Assembly: GCF_965227735.1 (NCBI RefSeq)
Contig: NZ_OZ245776.1
Span: 6,696,001 to 6,760,000, forward strand
Length of the DNA stretch: 64,000 nt
Reading direction: 5' to 3'
Source: Larkinella sp965227735
GTDB taxonomy: Bacteria > Bacteroidota > Bacteroidia > Cytophagales > Spirosomataceae
Positions 1-8,861 of this stretch are shown here, piece after piece. Within the stretch, counting starts at the first letter, position 1. Every line of letters starts with the position of its first letter. Under the pieces are notes generated by a model that did not search any database, was not told the DNA's origin, and was given only the letters and a program-made list of their open reading frames with translations. The position numbers and the translations under genes were made by a program.

Positions 1-1
1 A

Positions 2-97
2 GCCATCAAGGAAAAACTCCGCAAACTGGATATCAACACGCTGACGCCAATCGAGGCCCTGCTGAAACTGAACGAGTTGTTGAAGATGATTGAATAA
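2..97 (+). CDS. mutS: DNA mismatch repair protein MutS, C-terminal end (partial)
   Basis: The gene enters from the left edge; only the last 31 codons are present, in the frame that starts at base 2 and stops with TAA at 95-97. The peptide contains the stretch LDINTLTPIEALLKLNEL, which is the conserved C-terminal signature of MutS (the short helical segment after the ATPase domain). MutS recognises mismatches and recruits MutL. The match is to remembered family sequence, not to a search. The next gene lies convergent, its stop only 4 bases away. Confidence 0.85.
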   Translation, partial: AIKEKLRKLDINTLTPIEALLKLNELLKMIE

Positions 98-101
98 ATC
101 C

Positions 102-1226
102 TTATTGCATGTGCCGCGACGCCATCTGGTGTTTCGCCAGCATCTTCTTCAGTTCTTCCGACCAGCCCAGGTACCTTTCGCCGTCCTTGGTATCGTATCC
201 GTTTTTGATCAGGCCGTCGGCTTCTTCCATCGCCTGGTCGGGTCGGTCGAGGAAGTAATTCAGAACCATGAGGTTATAAAAAGCCGAATACCGCATTTTC
301 TGGTTGCGTTTGTCCGAACCAGGGTATTTGGTTTTCAGCTCCTGAAAATAATCCAGAACGGGTTGGAGGTCGCGGCCGAGCTGATCGATGGGCTGGGTGG
401 CGGTCATCCGTTTCGACAATTCCTTGACGGCTTTGATGGCTTCCTGCTGAATGGGATATTCGGGATGGCTTTTGGAGTCCAGAATCCAGAGAAATTCCCG
501 CGTTTGAGTCGGCACGTAGCCATACCAGCGATTGGCATCCTCATTGACCCGAACGAGCGCATCGGTCACATATTTCGTAATCAGATCCGTCCGAATCGTT
601 TGCTGGTTTTGCTCAATATACCGGCGCGCATCGGCCAGGTTTTTGTACTCCGTGGTGGTAAATGACAATTCGGTCGGAAAATAGCCGCTGGTGGTGACGC
701 TTTTTTCCGGACCGGTTTGCGAGGCCGTTTGCAAAAACCGGTTGCTTTGCAACTCCTTCGCTTTCTCTTTTTCCTTGCGACTCAACGATTTTTCGTCGGT
801 GCGGGCGCCGAGCACTTTGTAGTTGCCGCTAAAACTATACCGAACAATCATGCTGTAATACGTGATTTGGTCGGTGACCTTCCCGTCCTTGTCTTTCTTC
901 TCCTCGGTGCGGGTTTTCGTTTCGCTTTTCTCAAACCGTACGTTTCCAAACTCCACCGTAATGCCAACCGCCGGGTTGTTTTCGACCCGTTGAAACCCCA
1001 ACACATTGATTTTTTCGTACATCGCCGATTCCGGATAGGCCGATGCGACCGAAGGTGAACCCACGACCCGAACGCCAAACGTGCGGTTGTAGGCGGGGGT
1101 GTGTTCTTTCGGCAGAATCAAATAACCGGCGTCGAAATAAAAGCGGTCGAGGTCGACCTTCTGGGCCTGAACCCGTGGGCTGGCCGTAAAAAAAATCAGA
1201 ATTAAGAGCGAGTAAAGCGGTTTCAT
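102..1226 (-). CDS. Secreted protein of unknown function
   Basis: A 374-residue protein with a clear Sec signal peptide (hydrophobic residues 5-20, ending in AQA-type context VQAQ). The mature part has a charged middle (residues about 100-165, many K/E) and a helical C-terminal half around 240-350 whose spacing of aromatic and small residues resembles TPR-like helices (NLMVLNYFLDRPDQAMEEADGLIKNGYD). I do not recognise a named domain. It is convergent with mutS and has 198 bases upstream before the divergent nucleoside transporter. It is probably periplasmic or surface-exposed. No function is proposed. Confidence 0.8.
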   Translation of the reverse strand: MKPLYSLLILIFFTASPRVQAQKVDLDRFYFDAGYLILPKEHTPAYNRTFGVRVVGSPSVASAYPESAMYEKINVLGFQRVENNPAVGITVEFGNVRFEKSETKTRTEEKKDKDGKVTDQITYYSMIVRYSFSGNYKVLGARTDEKSLSRKEKEKAKELQSNRFLQTASQTGPEKSVTTSGYFPTELSFTTTEYKNLADARRYIEQNQQTIRTDLITKYVTDALVRVNEDANRWYGYVPTQTREFLWILDSKSHPEYPIQQEAIKAVKELSKRMTATQPIDQLGRDLQPVLDYFQELKTKYPGSDKRNQKMRYSAFYNLMVLNYFLDRPDQAMEEADGLIKNGYDTKDGERYLGWSEELKKMLAKHQMASRHMQ

Positions 1227-1424
1227 GTTCCAAAGGTAAGGGTTGCGAAAACTGAAAATTGCGAAGTATTTATCAAACGTGAAAGAGTAGGGCTGAATTG
1301 ATAAAAAATGGGATCGAATTGAAACTTATGCAACCAACATTTGACGCTAAATGCATTTCAATTAACTTCAAACCCGCAAGAGTAGCCCAATCTGAACGCA
1401 TTCATCCAATTCTGACGTAACCCA

Positions 1425-2675
1425 ATGACTCTCAAAACCCGCATTCAACTCTCTGTCATGATGTTTCTCCTGTTTTCGGTATGGGGAGCCTGGTACGGAC
1501 AGATGAGCAAATATCTTTTTACCCAATTGAACGCGACCGGCGATCAGGTCGGCAATGCCTATACGGCTTTTTCACTGGCGATGCTGGTGGCACCCTTCTT
1601 CGTCGGTCTGATTGCCGACCGGTATTTTGCGGCCCAGAAAGTGCTGGGCGTCCTGAATCTGGCGGGCGCAGCCATTCTGTTTTTTCTGATTCAGGAAAAA
1701 GACGCCGATGCGTTTTTCTGGCAGATTCTGGCCTACTGCCTCACGTTTGCCCCGGCCATGTCGCTAACCACGTCTATTGCCATGCAGCAGATGAAAAATC
1801 CGGAGAAGGAATTTCCGGGCATTCGGGTGCTGGGAACCGTGGCCTGGATCGTCGTTACGAATATTGTGGGATTCCTGGGAATAGGCGATCAGGTAGCCAT
1901 TTTCCAGATCGCTATGTACACGGCGCTATTTTTTGGCTTGTTTTCCTTCACACTGCCGCACACGCCCCCCAAAGCCACTGCCAGCGCATCCATTGGCCAG
2001 ATTCTGGGTGTCGATGCGTTCAAGATGCTGAAAGACCGGTCGTTTGCGATTTTCTTTCTGTCATCGGTTCTGATCTGTATCCCGCTATCGTTTTATTACG
2101 CGATGGCCAATCCGTCGGTGACCGATGCTTACAAGGCTGCCTACCCGGGTGCCGATCCCAACAGTTTCAATGTTGAGAATATCATGTCGCTGGGGCAGGC
2201 TTCCGAGTTTTTTTTCATGCTTCTGATTCCCCTGGCGTTCACTCGGCTGGGCGTTAAATACATGCTGGTGGTGGGTTTGGTGGCCTGGATTATCCGGTTC
2301 CTGTTGTTTGGGTACGGCAACGCCGGTTCGGGCGAGTGGATGTTCTACATTGCCTTTGTTCTGCACGGTGTCTGCTACGATTTCTTTTTTGTAACCGGGC
2401 AGATTTACACCGACAACAAAGCCGGAGAGCGCATCAAGTCCTCAGCGCAGGGTCTGATTACGCTGGCGACCTACGGGATCGGAATGGGAATCGGGTCGAA
2501 ACTGGCCGGAATCGTAGCCGACATCTACACGGTCGATGGCAAGGTGGACTGGACCTCGGTCTGGCTGGTTCCGGCGGGCATTGCTGCGGTGGTGCTGGTG
2601 TTGTTCATTCTGATGTTCAACGACCGGAAGAAAACCGTACCGGCGGAGGATGAGCTGGTAACGGGTCCGCTGTAA
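1425..2675 (+). CDS. MFS nucleoside:H+ symporter, NupG family
   Basis: A 416-residue inner-membrane protein with about 12 hydrophobic segments. The N-terminal block (residues 38-72: GNAYTAFSLAMLVAPFFVG, then IADRYFAAQKVLGVLN) matches the NupG/XapB pattern, in which an S/D-R-F/Y-F-x-A-QKVL motif follows TM2. This family imports nucleosides with protons. An insertion of about 25 hydrophilic residues (YKAAYPGADPNSFNVEN, near 236-252) lies after a TM segment, as in Bacteroidota members. The start is the only ATG before the first membrane helix. The gene stands alone and is followed by a hairpin terminator. Confidence 0.88.
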   Translation: MTLKTRIQLSVMMFLLFSVWGAWYGQMSKYLFTQLNATGDQVGNAYTAFSLAMLVAPFFVGLIADRYFAAQKVLGVLNLAGAAILFFLIQEKDADAFFWQILAYCLTFAPAMSLTTSIAMQQMKNPEKEFPGIRVLGTVAWIVVTNIVGFLGIGDQVAIFQIAMYTALFFGLFSFTLPHTPPKATASASIGQILGVDAFKMLKDRSFAIFFLSSVLICIPLSFYYAMANPSVTDAYKAAYPGADPNSFNVENIMSLGQASEFFFMLLIPLAFTRLGVKYMLVVGLVAWIIRFLLFGYGNAGSGEWMFYIAFVLHGVCYDFFFVTGQIYTDNKAGERIKSSAQGLITLATYGIGMGIGSKLAGIVADIYTVDGKVDWTSVWLVPAGIAAVVLVLFILMFNDRKKTVPAEDELVTGPL

Positions 2676-2697
2676 CGCTTCGTAGTGTTAAAAAATT

Positions 2698-2730
2698 CAA
2701 AAGGATGCCGCTCTAACGGTGTCCTTTTTG
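2698..2730 (+). terminator. Rho-independent terminator after the nucleoside symporter
   Basis: AAAAGGA and TCCTTTTT arms flank CCG/CGG with two mismatched positions between them, giving an imperfect 12-bp stem with a CTCTAA loop and a T-run. It lies 23 bases after the stop codon. Confidence 0.7.
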
Positions 2731-2761
2731 TGTTTTAGCGGAAATTGACGTTGTTTGAGGT

Positions 2762-2959
2762 ATGGAAAAGAAGAAGAGGATCACGGTTTATAAAGACCTG
2801 AATGACCCTCATAGGGAACAGGTGCAGTTATATGCCCGAATGACACCGGAAGAGAGATGGGAGGAGTATATAAAGATGCGCCGGATTTATATTGAACTGG
2901 GAGGATTTCAGCCAAAAGCTGGGCAAAGAATTAGAATAAGTAGGCCATCATGGATGTAG
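2762..2959 (+). CDS. Small protein paired with the nucleotidyltransferase
   Basis: A 65-residue, strongly charged protein. The core MTPEERWEEYIKMRRIYIELGG resembles the short helical partners (LNPLERLELLEELRR-type) that often precede AbiEii-like nucleotidyltransferase genes. The stop overlaps the next start by 10 bases (the ATG at 2950 lies inside this gene's last codons), so the two are translationally coupled. Base use is more AT-rich than in the neighbours, which suggests acquisition by transfer. It may be an antitoxin-like or structural partner; that role is inferred from arrangement only. Confidence 0.65.
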   Translation: MEKKKRITVYKDLNDPHREQVQLYARMTPEERWEEYIKMRRIYIELGGFQPKAGQRIRISRPSWM

Positions 2960-3450
2960 AAAACAGTGATTTTCTCCAATTTGTAGCATCTGCCGAAAAA
3001 CAGCAGTTAGAATATATGTTGGTTGGAGGGCTTGCCCTCTTGTTAAATGGGGCCGTTCGTTTTACCCAGGACGCTGATTTATGGTTACAACCAACTAATG
3101 TAAACAAGGAGAAATTATTGAAAGTATTGCAGGATCTGGGCTATAGTCAAGAAGATACAGCGATGATTGGTTTACTCGATTTTACAAAACCGCAAATTAT
3201 AAGGATTGATCTGGGGCCAATCGACATAATGACACGCGTTCATTTTCGATTCAATTATGAAGACTGCCGAAGTCGAGCGCAGGAGTTCATTACGAAAGCA
3301 GGCCATCGAATTTGTTTCATTGGTATCAATGACTTACGTGAAATAAAGATCTTGGCACGACGACCGAAAGATTTAAACGACGTGCTGATGATTGATGAAG
3401 TGATAGAGGAAAAGAAAAGACTTGGCGAGAATAAGACAGATAATAGTTAG
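2950..3450 (+). CDS. Nucleotidyltransferase-like protein (AbiEii/DUF6036 type)
   Basis: A 166-residue cytoplasmic protein. Residues 20-45 carry the minimal nucleotidyltransferase pattern: YMLVGGLALLLNG followed by TQDADLWL, i.e. GG...G(x~10)D-x-D, the metal-binding core of the Pol-beta superfamily. A third acidic residue could be D75 or D78 in IRIDLGPIDIM. The C-terminal part (LREIKILARRPKDLNDVLMI) has the K..R.KD..D motif common to these toxin-like or resistance nucleotidyltransferases. It forms a two-gene unit with the preceding 65-residue gene. Family assignment is fairly secure; toxin activity is not shown. Confidence 0.75.
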   Translation: MDVENSDFLQFVASAEKQQLEYMLVGGLALLLNGAVRFTQDADLWLQPTNVNKEKLLKVLQDLGYSQEDTAMIGLLDFTKPQIIRIDLGPIDIMTRVHFRFNYEDCRSRAQEFITKAGHRICFIGINDLREIKILARRPKDLNDVLMIDEVIEEKKRLGENKTDNS

Positions 3451-3549
3451 AAAATAACAATGAAGCCGCACCCATGGATGTAGAAAAGCAATTCTATCTC
3501 ATTTTCTACGACCGGGTTTATCGGTTTGGGTTGAAGTAAAACCCTATGT

Positions 3550-4338
3550 TCATTTTTCTACCAGCCTCAGCCATTCCTTGATCGCCGTTTGCAATGCGGC
3601 TGCTTTGGCGTCAATATCTTCCTGCGTCGTAAATACGGCAATTCGGCGACCGTCTTCATACGTTCCTTCGAGTAATCCGGAGGGGTCAGGGATCTTGGCT
3701 CCGGTGGGAAAAACCAGCATGATCTTTCCTTTGTGAAGATTAAAAACCGCCAGTTCCCGTTTGTATTCCTTCGGATCGGACGGTTTCATGTCGCCAGTGT
3801 AGTAAAAACTCGGGTTGTTCCACTTGATGCGTTCGCCAATGTCGGGATCAGTACTTAAAAAGAGTTGCCGGATGGACTCAACGAGCGGACTCAGTTTCGG
3901 ATCGAGTTTTTGAATATGGTCCGTTACCTGTTCCGTGTCGGAAAGCTTCGGGGTTCGGGCGGCTGGTTTCTTTTTCGGTTTTGCTTCGGCGAGTTGCCGG
4001 TTTTCAGTCACTCTAAATTTGACCACTTCGGCAATCAGATCCAGCGGCATGGGTTGGTCGATCGGAAATTGAACCGAGCCTTTCGCACCTTTATACACCG
4101 ACAGACGTTCCTGAAAGACTTCAATGCCGGATGGAGTTGGATAAAAGCCGATGTGGTTTTTGTAGCCCGCAAAATGAACCAGATTTCCCTCTAGCGTAAA
4201 CGTCGGCATGCCATAATTGATGGTCTCTTTGGCCTCAGGTGCAGCTTTCCGAATCGTTTCCCGAACCTGCTCAAGGAGTTCCCGCGTTTCGGCAGGAAAG
4301 TCGGCGATGTAGTGATCGATCGTGGTAGGCTTGTTCAT
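3550..4338 (-). CDS. Tandem DUF1801 (YdhG/YdeI-like) protein
   Basis: A 262-residue cytoplasmic protein with two DUF1801-like halves. The first (residues 5-115) starts with IDHYIADFPAETRELLEQVRETIRKAAPEAKETINYGMP and contains FAGYKNHIGFYP, both classic for the YdhG family. After a K/A/P linker (120-130), the second half has the pattern IRQLFLSTDPDIGERIKWNNPSFYY and LVFPTGAK. Single-domain versions are usual at 120-150 residues; this is a fusion. The biochemical role of DUF1801 proteins is not established; the fold is related to frataxin-like/YdhG structures. Confidence 0.8.
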   Translation of the reverse strand: MNKPTTIDHYIADFPAETRELLEQVRETIRKAAPEAKETINYGMPTFTLEGNLVHFAGYKNHIGFYPTPSGIEVFQERLSVYKGAKGSVQFPIDQPMPLDLIAEVVKFRVTENRQLAEAKPKKKPAARTPKLSDTEQVTDHIQKLDPKLSPLVESIRQLFLSTDPDIGERIKWNNPSFYYTGDMKPSDPKEYKRELAVFNLHKGKIMLVFPTGAKIPDPSGLLEGTYEDGRRIAVFTTQEDIDAKAAALQTAIKEWLRLVEK

Positions 4339-4392
4339 GAGCAGTGTTCAATTCACCAAATTTAGGCTAATTTGTGAAAGATACAACGCGTT

Positions 4393-6222
4393 CTAAAGCT
4401 CCTTCTGTTTCAGGGGAGTAGGTAAATCCGTCAGCGTTTTCAGAAAAGCCAGCAACGCATTTTTTTCAGTTTTGCTTAGGTTCAGCCGGTCAGTTGGCAG
4501 GGTTTGGTTGGCCAGTTCAATGCCGAGTCCATAACCACCACCGCTGTCATAAAAATCAATCACTTCGTCCAGGTTCTGGAACACCCCATTGTGCATATAC
4601 GGCATCGTGGCCGTACTGTTTCGAACGGTCGGGGTTTTGAAGGCGTACTTGAGCGAAGGCAGTTTGGTCAGGGCATAACGGCCTAAATCGGGATCGATCT
4701 GTCGGGATTTGGGGTGAATCGGTACGCCGATTACTTCGGATTCAGTTTTTGTAAAACCGGGTGGAATCGTTCCGTTGAAAAGGGGCATAAAATGGCAGAT
4801 GCCGCATTTGGCTTTGCCCATGAACAGATTGAATCCGTTGATTTCTTCCAGACTCATCGCGGCTTTTTCACCCCGCATGTAGCGGTCAAAACGTGCATCC
4901 AGCCGCACCAGTGAGCGTTCATACGCCGACAGGGCGTTTTGAATCTGCACCGGGCTGATTCGACCGTCGGATTGGGGAAAAGCCCGCCGAAACCGCTTCA
5001 CGTAATCGGAACTAACCTGCAATTTTCGGGCGGCTGAGTCGAGCGAACCGTGCATTTCATTTACATTATGAACAACATCGAGCGACTGGTTTTCAAGGGT
5101 TTGAGAACGCATGTCGTAAAACTGGCTGTTTTGCAAAGCCGCATTGATAATCGTCGGCGTATTCCGCAGTACCAGACCCGAACCGGCCAGCGTCGTATTT
5201 TTTGGTAAACCGTCGGTAAAGGCTTTGTCGGGCTGGTGACAACTCGCGCAGGAGCGGGTGTTGGTAGCCGACAAAATCGGGTCAGAAAACAGTTTTTCGC
5301 CCAGTAGCACCTTGGCTTGGTTGGTGCGCATATCGGCGTTGGGGGCCCAGAAATCGGCGTTGAATGCCCCCGGTTCAAACAAAGTGGCGGCATCAGCCCG
5401 CAAGGCCCGGACTTCCGTAAAGGTCTGAACACCAATCTTTTTCTGGTAAGCGAGCAGTTCCCCGGAAATGGGATTAGCAAAGGACAGAATGAAGTGAGCC
5501 CGGTCGAAAGCGTCGAAATCAGAATGGGTAGTCAGATAGATTGCGGCTTCCTGAAGGCGGTTTTTTAGAATTTCGGAAGAGTCGGTGGCAGGATAAAACG
5601 CCAGATACGACCGCAAACTGGTCAGCGAAACGGCCGCTTCGGGCATGGCGGTTCGGCACAGGGGCGTGTCGAAACCGGCAATGCCCAGCGTCATGATCCG
5701 AAAAACTTGTAGCCGCAGCGCGTCGAAAACGTGGGCGTCGGTTAGTTCCGTGGCGGTCCAGACCGTTCGGATGCGGGCCAGTTGATTCCGCAGATTCCGA
5801 ATTTGCCGAACCAGCTCCGGTTTTTCGGTGATGGTATCTTCCGCAAAGAGCAATTCTTCAATCACCTGAAAACCGGCGGGTTCGAAGGCTTTGGTTTCTT
5901 CTACTTCCACTTCATCCAAAGGTGTCCCGTTGATCAACCGGCTGGTTCCGGGCAGGTAATATTCCGTAAAATGCTCCAGCTTTTTAAACCGCTGACGGCA
6001 ATCGATGAAGGCCAGCCGGAGGCTATCGACCGGAGCCGACGCTTCCGCCAGCGGCAGCAGCCGACCCGCTATGAGCCGTTCCAGGGTATCCAAATCCTGT
6101 GTAAAGTGCTGGCGAACCTGGTCTTTTGGTTGTCGGACGGGCCGCGACGATTTTTCAATCCAGCCGAATAGAAGAATACTGACCACGACCGCTCCGGCAA
6201 ATAAGCCGACTGTTTTTTTCAT
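4393..6222 (-). CDS. Di-heme cytochrome-c peroxidase / MauG-like protein
   Basis: A 609-residue exported protein with an N-terminal membrane segment or signal (residues 5-21). Residues 30-270 form a helical extension found in Bacteroidota members of the family. The catalytic part starts near 300: first c-type heme site C325-A-S-C328-H329 in SCASCHQPDKAFTDG and second site C473-G-I-C476-H477. The conserved LRNTPTIINA and TVRNSTATMPYMHNGVF stretches support the CcpA/MauG family. Such proteins reduce H2O2 in the periplasm or oxidise protein substrates. It is downstream of, and co-oriented with, the PhoX-like gene but separated by a terminator. Confidence 0.9.
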   Translation of the reverse strand: MKKTVGLFAGAVVVSILLFGWIEKSSRPVRQPKDQVRQHFTQDLDTLERLIAGRLLPLAEASAPVDSLRLAFIDCRQRFKKLEHFTEYYLPGTSRLINGTPLDEVEVEETKAFEPAGFQVIEELLFAEDTITEKPELVRQIRNLRNQLARIRTVWTATELTDAHVFDALRLQVFRIMTLGIAGFDTPLCRTAMPEAAVSLTSLRSYLAFYPATDSSEILKNRLQEAAIYLTTHSDFDAFDRAHFILSFANPISGELLAYQKKIGVQTFTEVRALRADAATLFEPGAFNADFWAPNADMRTNQAKVLLGEKLFSDPILSATNTRSCASCHQPDKAFTDGLPKNTTLAGSGLVLRNTPTIINAALQNSQFYDMRSQTLENQSLDVVHNVNEMHGSLDSAARKLQVSSDYVKRFRRAFPQSDGRISPVQIQNALSAYERSLVRLDARFDRYMRGEKAAMSLEEINGFNLFMGKAKCGICHFMPLFNGTIPPGFTKTESEVIGVPIHPKSRQIDPDLGRYALTKLPSLKYAFKTPTVRNSTATMPYMHNGVFQNLDEVIDFYDSGGGYGLGIELANQTLPTDRLNLSKTEKNALLAFLKTLTDLPTPLKQKEL

Positions 6223-6250
6223 ACCCGGAAAAGGAGAAATTGAAAAACGA

Positions 6251-6280
6251 CAACCCGCCTGTCGGATGGCAGGCGGGTTG
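6251..6280 (-). terminator. Rho-independent terminator of the PhoX-like gene
   Basis: A perfect 11-bp stem (CAACCCGCCTG / CAGGCGGGTTG) with an 8-nt loop, followed on the minus strand by TCGTTTTT. It sits between the PhoX-like gene and the cytochrome peroxidase gene. Confidence 0.85.
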
Positions 6281-6296
6281 TTGAAGACAGGTTTAG

Positions 6297-7742
6297 TTAT
6301 TTCTGTAAACCTTGCAAAATCACAACTTGGCCGCCTTCTTTGTTGGTACTCAGACCGCTACCGTCCGGATTAGCGTAGCTGTCGCTTTGCCAGGTGTGCG
6401 GGTGCAGGTTGAGCAGGAACGTGTTCGGAACGCCGGTTAACTTCGAAACGTCATACATCGCTCCGTATTCCCAGGAGCTAAGCTGCTGGTTGTTCGCGGG
6501 GTTGTATTTGCTGTTGAACGTCGGGTCCGACCGGCGGTGATTCATTTCCAGAACGGCTTTCAGTTCCTTTGTGGCCATTGAGTATTGCCACACCCGCCCA
6601 TCGTGTTTGTTATCGGCGTAATACGAATCGCCATCTTCCTGAATGTACACGTAGTTTTCGGTAACGCACAGGTTATCCGGGTTCACGATGTTGTTGCCCG
6701 GATCGACACTGCCGTCGGCAATGACCTGGAGAGTGCCTTTCAACGGATCATTTTCTTTCAGGTTTACTTGGTAGACCCGGCCCCACATGGTTTTACCCGT
6801 CACCGGCGTTTTCTTGTCGGCCTGGCTAACCCCCGTTGCCGTGAAATAAAACTCCCGTCCGCGTTCACCACCGCCCCCTTTGCGGTAGTCGACATCTTCG
6901 ACCCGGGCAAACTGAACGGCTTTTTTCTCCACCGACTGGGCCGCAATCTGCGCACCTGTTGAGGCTGTCACGTTATCAACTTCCACAAATTCAATGTCAT
7001 AAACCGTACCCGGCACCATGTCCGTTTCAACCGGATTCTGGTTCACCCGACGCAGAAAATAGAGCTTGCCATTTTGCAAATCACCAACCGAATTGGATAC
7101 ATAAGCCAGTACCTGGCCGTTTGAATCGTCTTCGCCAATAATAATGACGGTTTTTCCCGGAAAAGCGTCTTTCGGCAGCGGCACGGCATTTTCCATGCTG
7201 GCTTTTCCCAACGCGGGCAACACCCGGTTTTTATTCTTTTTATCGGGCGAACCCAGCGGATCAATGGCGTGCACCATCGACTCGGCTCCGCTTTCACCGG
7301 CGGTCAGAAATACCGGGCCAAAACCGTGTTCTTCCGGGGTGGTCATCGTGGCCGAACACAACCGCCACTGGCCTCCTTCATAATCGACGATATATTCGCC
7401 TTTGACGGGTTTGAAGGTTTTGTCGAGAAACACCCGCGAAACCGACTGGTGGATTTCGTGATTGTTGATCAGAATGAAGCCTTCGCCGTTGGGGTTTTTC
7501 AACAAACCGGCTCCGTCGGGCTGGGCACCGAAAACAAAATCGGGCGATTCGTCCAGTTTGTCATCGCTGCTGATGAGTGGGAATACCGAAAGGCTTTCAA
7601 AACCGGGCAGTGTTTTGACCAGCGAAGGGTTAACGGACCGCGTTTTCAGTTGAACCGCCGACGTGTCGGGGGTTTGATGGTCTTGCACGGTACAGCTTGT
7701 CACAACCAAACCGGTTGCGAACAGAAGGGGAGAAATTCTCAT
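6297..7742 (-). CDS. PhoX-like (DUF839) lipoprotein
   Basis: A 481-residue protein with a lipoprotein signal: LVVTSC puts the lipidated Cys at residue 17. The mature protein shows DUF839/PhoX features: ILINNHEI near residue 94, HGFGPVFLTAGESG, GEDDSNGQVLAYVS, DVDYRKGGGGERGREFYFTATG, and NPDNLCVTENYVYIQEDG. PhoX enzymes are Ca/Fe-dependent alkaline phosphatases, but many relatives lack proof of phosphatase activity, so substrate is not assigned. The short size (about 480 rather than over 600 residues) fits the Bacteroidota subgroup. It ends at a strong terminator. Confidence 0.8.
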   Translation of the reverse strand: MRISPLLFATGLVVTSCTVQDHQTPDTSAVQLKTRSVNPSLVKTLPGFESLSVFPLISSDDKLDESPDFVFGAQPDGAGLLKNPNGEGFILINNHEIHQSVSRVFLDKTFKPVKGEYIVDYEGGQWRLCSATMTTPEEHGFGPVFLTAGESGAESMVHAIDPLGSPDKKNKNRVLPALGKASMENAVPLPKDAFPGKTVIIIGEDDSNGQVLAYVSNSVGDLQNGKLYFLRRVNQNPVETDMVPGTVYDIEFVEVDNVTASTGAQIAAQSVEKKAVQFARVEDVDYRKGGGGERGREFYFTATGVSQADKKTPVTGKTMWGRVYQVNLKENDPLKGTLQVIADGSVDPGNNIVNPDNLCVTENYVYIQEDGDSYYADNKHDGRVWQYSMATKELKAVLEMNHRRSDPTFNSKYNPANNQQLSSWEYGAMYDVSKLTGVPNTFLLNLHPHTWQSDSYANPDGSGLSTNKEGGQVVILQGLQK

Positions 7743-7870
7743 GGATAAGAAGCTATTGTGACGTAAAATTGATCATGCAAAGAAGCCCATAGCCTTTTAC
7801 CCCAGTTTTAAGAAAAGATGATGACTGGAAGAAATGATGGTCTGTCGAATTAACACAAAGACAACCGCAT

Positions 7871-8365
7871 CTAGGGGTGATAATCTGCCGCCACCCGGTA
7901 TTGAAGATGCCGGACCTGCGACTGCAATTCGGCGAGGTGTTGAGAGAGTGAACGAACCGACGCTTTCTGGTGCAGTAGCTGCCGGAATTTCTGACACTGA
8001 TCCAGGAGCAGAGGCTGGATAACCGACGAGTGAGGGGCTAACACGGTTTCGCGGGACGACGACAGGAGCGTAACTTCCTGCGCCTGCTGCCGGAGTTGTT
8101 CGGTCAGGGCCAGCAGCACGGGTTCCGGTTCTCCGCTGATCACCGCCAGCCGAAGCCCGTTTACTGAAGAATCGAGCGAGGTAATGGATTGCAGATGAAG
8201 TTGTTGGAATTCCCGGTCGATTCGGTTGGTTGGCATGGGTTCATTCGCCGGAGTGGCCAGTCGGGAGAAACGCCAGGCTCCCCACCCGGCCAGACTCATG
8301 AGCAAAACTAACCAGAATGCCTGGTTGAGTCGTCGGAGCAGCAGTTCACGCAGAGATTGAGTCAC
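7871..8365 (-). CDS. Small membrane-anchored coiled-coil protein
   Basis: A 164-residue protein with one transmembrane helix (residues 16-33) after a basic N-terminus, then an Arg-containing linker and a long Leu/Gln-rich region (residues 50-155) with heptad-like spacing typical of a four-helix or coiled-coil sensor domain. The arrangement N-terminal TM plus extracytoplasmic helices recalls the four-helix-bundle ligand domain of chemoreceptors or sensor kinases, but no signalling domain follows. I do not recognise a named family. Confidence 0.65.
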   Translation of the reverse strand: MTQSLRELLLRRLNQAFWLVLLMSLAGWGAWRFSRLATPANEPMPTNRIDREFQQLHLQSITSLDSSVNGLRLAVISGEPEPVLLALTEQLRQQAQEVTLLSSSRETVLAPHSSVIQPLLLDQCQKFRQLLHQKASVRSLSQHLAELQSQVRHLQYRVAADYHP

Positions 8366-8454
8366 GCAACGGGTTTAGGAATGTTTGCGTAAAGGTGCAA
8401 CGCGAAAATGACCCCAGCGTAAAGGAAATGTGAACGGTTTGCGAAGTTTTTAAC

Positions 8455-8497
8455 AAAAAAAAGCAGTCCGGAATACCATCTTCCGGACTGCTTTTTT
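8455..8497. terminator. Bidirectional Rho-independent terminator
   Basis: A perfect stem of AAGCAGTCCGGA / TCCGGACTGCTT flanked by an A-run on the left and a T-run on the right, so it can act in both directions. It lies immediately after the stop codon of the histone-like gene. Confidence 0.85.
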
Positions 8498-8499
8498 AG

Positions 8500-8718
8500 T
8501 TACTGAATGGCTACTGCGGTCTTTGCTTTTTTCGTTTTCTTGGCCTTGAGCTTCTTTTTCTCTTCTTTTTTTGTCACTTTGATCAGTTTGGCGGCCAGCT
8601 TCTTCGCCGATTGCTGAATCATCTTTTTCACTTTCTTCGATTGTTCACCAATTTCGGCCAGTTTTGATTCGACAGAAGTTGAAATATCGGTAGCCAGTGC
8701 CTTCTTTTGGGCCTTCAT
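8500..8718 (-). CDS. Lysine-rich histone H1-like protein
   Basis: A 72-residue highly basic protein: MKAQKKALATDIS at the N-terminus and a Lys/Ala tail (KKLAAKLIKVTKKEEKKK onward). I start it at the ATG at 8718, since the open frame upstream codes an unrelated hydrophobic leader and Cytophagales homologues begin MKAKKKAL. Such proteins are thought to bind DNA non-specifically in Bacteroidota and Chlamydiae. The upstream 90 bases on the minus strand are AT-rich and probably hold its promoter. Single-gene unit with a strong terminator, consistent with high expression. Confidence 0.8.
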   Translation of the reverse strand: MKAQKKALATDISTSVESKLAEIGEQSKKVKKMIQQSAKKLAAKLIKVTKKEEKKKLKAKKTKKAKTAVAIQ

Positions 8719-8861
8719 ACAACGTGTTGGTTTGATGGTATTTCTGAGAATAAAAAAATCTACAAACAAATACAAAAAATTAGCCGGAAACAAAAGCCCA
8801 ATGTTAAGTTTCTGTTAAGGTTTTAGGCTGTTTTTGCCCACAAATCAGGCTGTTTCCAAGT

